The notes under the pieces are model-generated. The model was given only the letters and a program-made list of their open reading frames with translations, did no database searches and was not told the DNA's origin. Below, piece by piece: positions 5,458-5,823 of a stretch of 5,823 nt of DNA (its first letter is position 1; the number at the start of each line of letters is the position of its first letter). A program made the position numbers and the translations under genes. This DNA is from Treponema sp. (GTDB lineage: Bacteria; Spirochaetota; Spirochaetia; Treponematales; Breznakiellaceae), in contig JAISMQ010000174.1 in assembly GCA_031276685.1 (NCBI GenBank), positions 1 through 5,823 on the forward strand, read 5' to 3'.

Positions 5458-5543
5458 CCGGGGCCCCGCAAACCGTGCGGCGGGAGCCGCCGGGTTATTC
5501 TTGACGTTTAGCCTTGAAGGGGTTACCCTAAAAAGACAGGGAA
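5458..5543. other. GC-rich palindromes after the MinD-like gene; possible weak terminator
   Basis: Directly after the stop are a perfect palindrome CGGGGCCCCG (5459-5468) and a hairpin CGGCGG-GAG-CCGCCG (5478-5492, 6-bp stem). The sequence after it, GGTTATTCTT, is only mildly T-rich, so an intrinsic terminator is possible but weak. Beyond it, from about 5540, the base composition changes to clearly A-rich. Confidence 0.4.
5501..5529 (+). promoter_or_regulatory. Weak candidate promoter with overlapping inverted repeat upstream of the last gene
   Basis: TTGACG (5501-5506) is followed after 17 nt by TACCCT (5524-5529), a good -35 but a poor -10 (3/6). An inverted repeat AGGG-GTTA-CCCT (5518-5529) covers the -10 position and could be an operator. 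Unlike the other promoters in the window, this would give a leader of about 55 nt before ATG 5590. Confidence 0.25.
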
Positions 5544-5573
5544 ATGATTATGAGAAAAATATTTACAAAAAAT

Positions 5574-5578
5574 GGAGG
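5574..5578 (+). promoter_or_regulatory. Shine-Dalgarno of the last gene
   Basis: GGAGG lies 11 nt before ATG 5590, slightly longer than optimal spacing, with GGAAAG closer in. It decides for ATG 5590 over ATG 5572. This is the only gene in the window with a canonical leader and a strong, separated ribosome-binding site. Confidence 0.5.
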
Positions 5579-5589
5579 GCCGGAAAGTT

Positions 5590-5823
5590 ATGAATCCGCA
5601 AGAACTTTTGGATATTATCAGCGATGAAATGACGGTAGCCGATACCGGGGAACGTGACATTGACAGGGAAATGGTCGCTGAATATATCAAAAAGATTCAA
5701 AAGGACCCGGAAGAAACAGAAAAGATACCCGCCATTCAGTTATACGGCAGACTGAAAATCATGAAAAACGGCCAACTGACCCTTGGGGGTCTTTTGTTTT
5801 TTGCAAAAAACCCGCAACAGTAC
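5590..5823 (+). CDS. AlbA_2/Schlafen-like ('RecG-related') ATP-binding protein, 5' part only, lacking the usual N-terminal domain
   Basis: 78 codons are visible, open to the right edge. ATG 5590 is preferred because GGAGG (5574-5578) lies 11 nt upstream; an in-frame ATG at 5572 would add six residues and lies on top of that site. The frame is closed upstream by TGA 5551-5553. 'GERDIDREMVAEYIKKI' (20-36) followed by 'LYGRLKIMKNGQLTLGGLLF' (51-70) and 'FAKNPQQY' (71-78) matches the segment 'DLDxxxIxxYL...LxxLGLLxxGxLTxAGLLLFGKxPQ' found in AlbA_2-domain proteins often annotated as ATP-dependent DNA helicase RecG-like or transcriptional regulators. In those proteins this segment follows an N-terminal AlbA_2 domain of about 100 residues containing an ExxxxEFK-type start, which is not found here. 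The gene may be an N-terminally shortened variant or a decayed copy. Codons are A/T-richer than in the genes to the left (many AAA, GAA, ATT), suggesting recent acquisition. The rest of the protein is outside the window. Confidence 0.6.
   Translation, partial: MNPQELLDIISDEMTVADTGERDIDREMVAEYIKKIQKDPEETEKIPAIQLYGRLKIMKNGQLTLGGLLFFAKNPQQY

Noticed and set aside
5544..5627. Short plus-strand ORF of 27 codons starting at ATG 5544 and overlapping the last gene in another frame
   Set aside because: It has a fair upstream AGGG, but the peptide has no recognisable features and half of it overlaps the better-supported frame. A leader peptide cannot be excluded.

Overview
The window reads as a GC-rich bacterial chromosome segment. 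Gene content and style (a stand-alone MinD/FlhG-like ATPase with a C-terminal extension, an S41 carboxyl-terminal protease, RsmE, a divergent WecG/TagA-type protein, and an RsbRD-like sensor-domain protein) suggest a spirochaete of the Treponema group. The taxonomic call is an inference with moderate confidence, because no rRNA or other decisive marker is present.

Layout. Positions 1-3675 are read leftwards (minus strand). In transcription order they are: an S41 protease (ctp-like, 3675-2182), rsmE (2173-1304), and a WecG/TagA/CpsF-like protein (1322-585, overlapping rsmE by 19 bp). After a 106-bp gap follows the 5' part of an RsbRD-N-like gene (478 to the left edge). Positions 3794-5457 are read rightwards: a four-helix membrane protein of unknown function (3794-4312) overlaps by one base a MinD/ParA-type ATPase (4312-5457). 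After 132 bp of intergenic DNA with GC-rich palindromes, a further rightward gene begins at 5590 and runs off the right edge. It looks like an AlbA_2-type (Schlafen-like/'RecG-related') ATP-binding protein without the usual N-terminal domain, and it is visibly more A+T-rich than the rest.

Regulation. The divergent region (3676-3793) is the most structured non-coding part. Two outward-facing sigma-70-like promoters flank a perfect tandem 14-bp repeat. Each copy contains a 5-3-5 palindrome (CGCAT TTC ATGCG), which is a good candidate for a shared operator. In both promoters, and in the one proposed for the RsbRD-like gene, the -10 box ends only 7-8 nt before the start codon. The predicted transcripts would therefore be leaderless or nearly so. 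This also argues that the protease starts at 3675 and not at the more distal ATG at 3720, which lies inside the palindrome.

How the genes may work together. The leftward set joins envelope proteolysis, 16S rRNA modification and a probable envelope-glycan enzyme (or former enzyme) in one transcription unit. The rightward pair looks like a membrane protein plus a spatial-organisation ATPase. The shared palindromic control region could co-regulate the two units.
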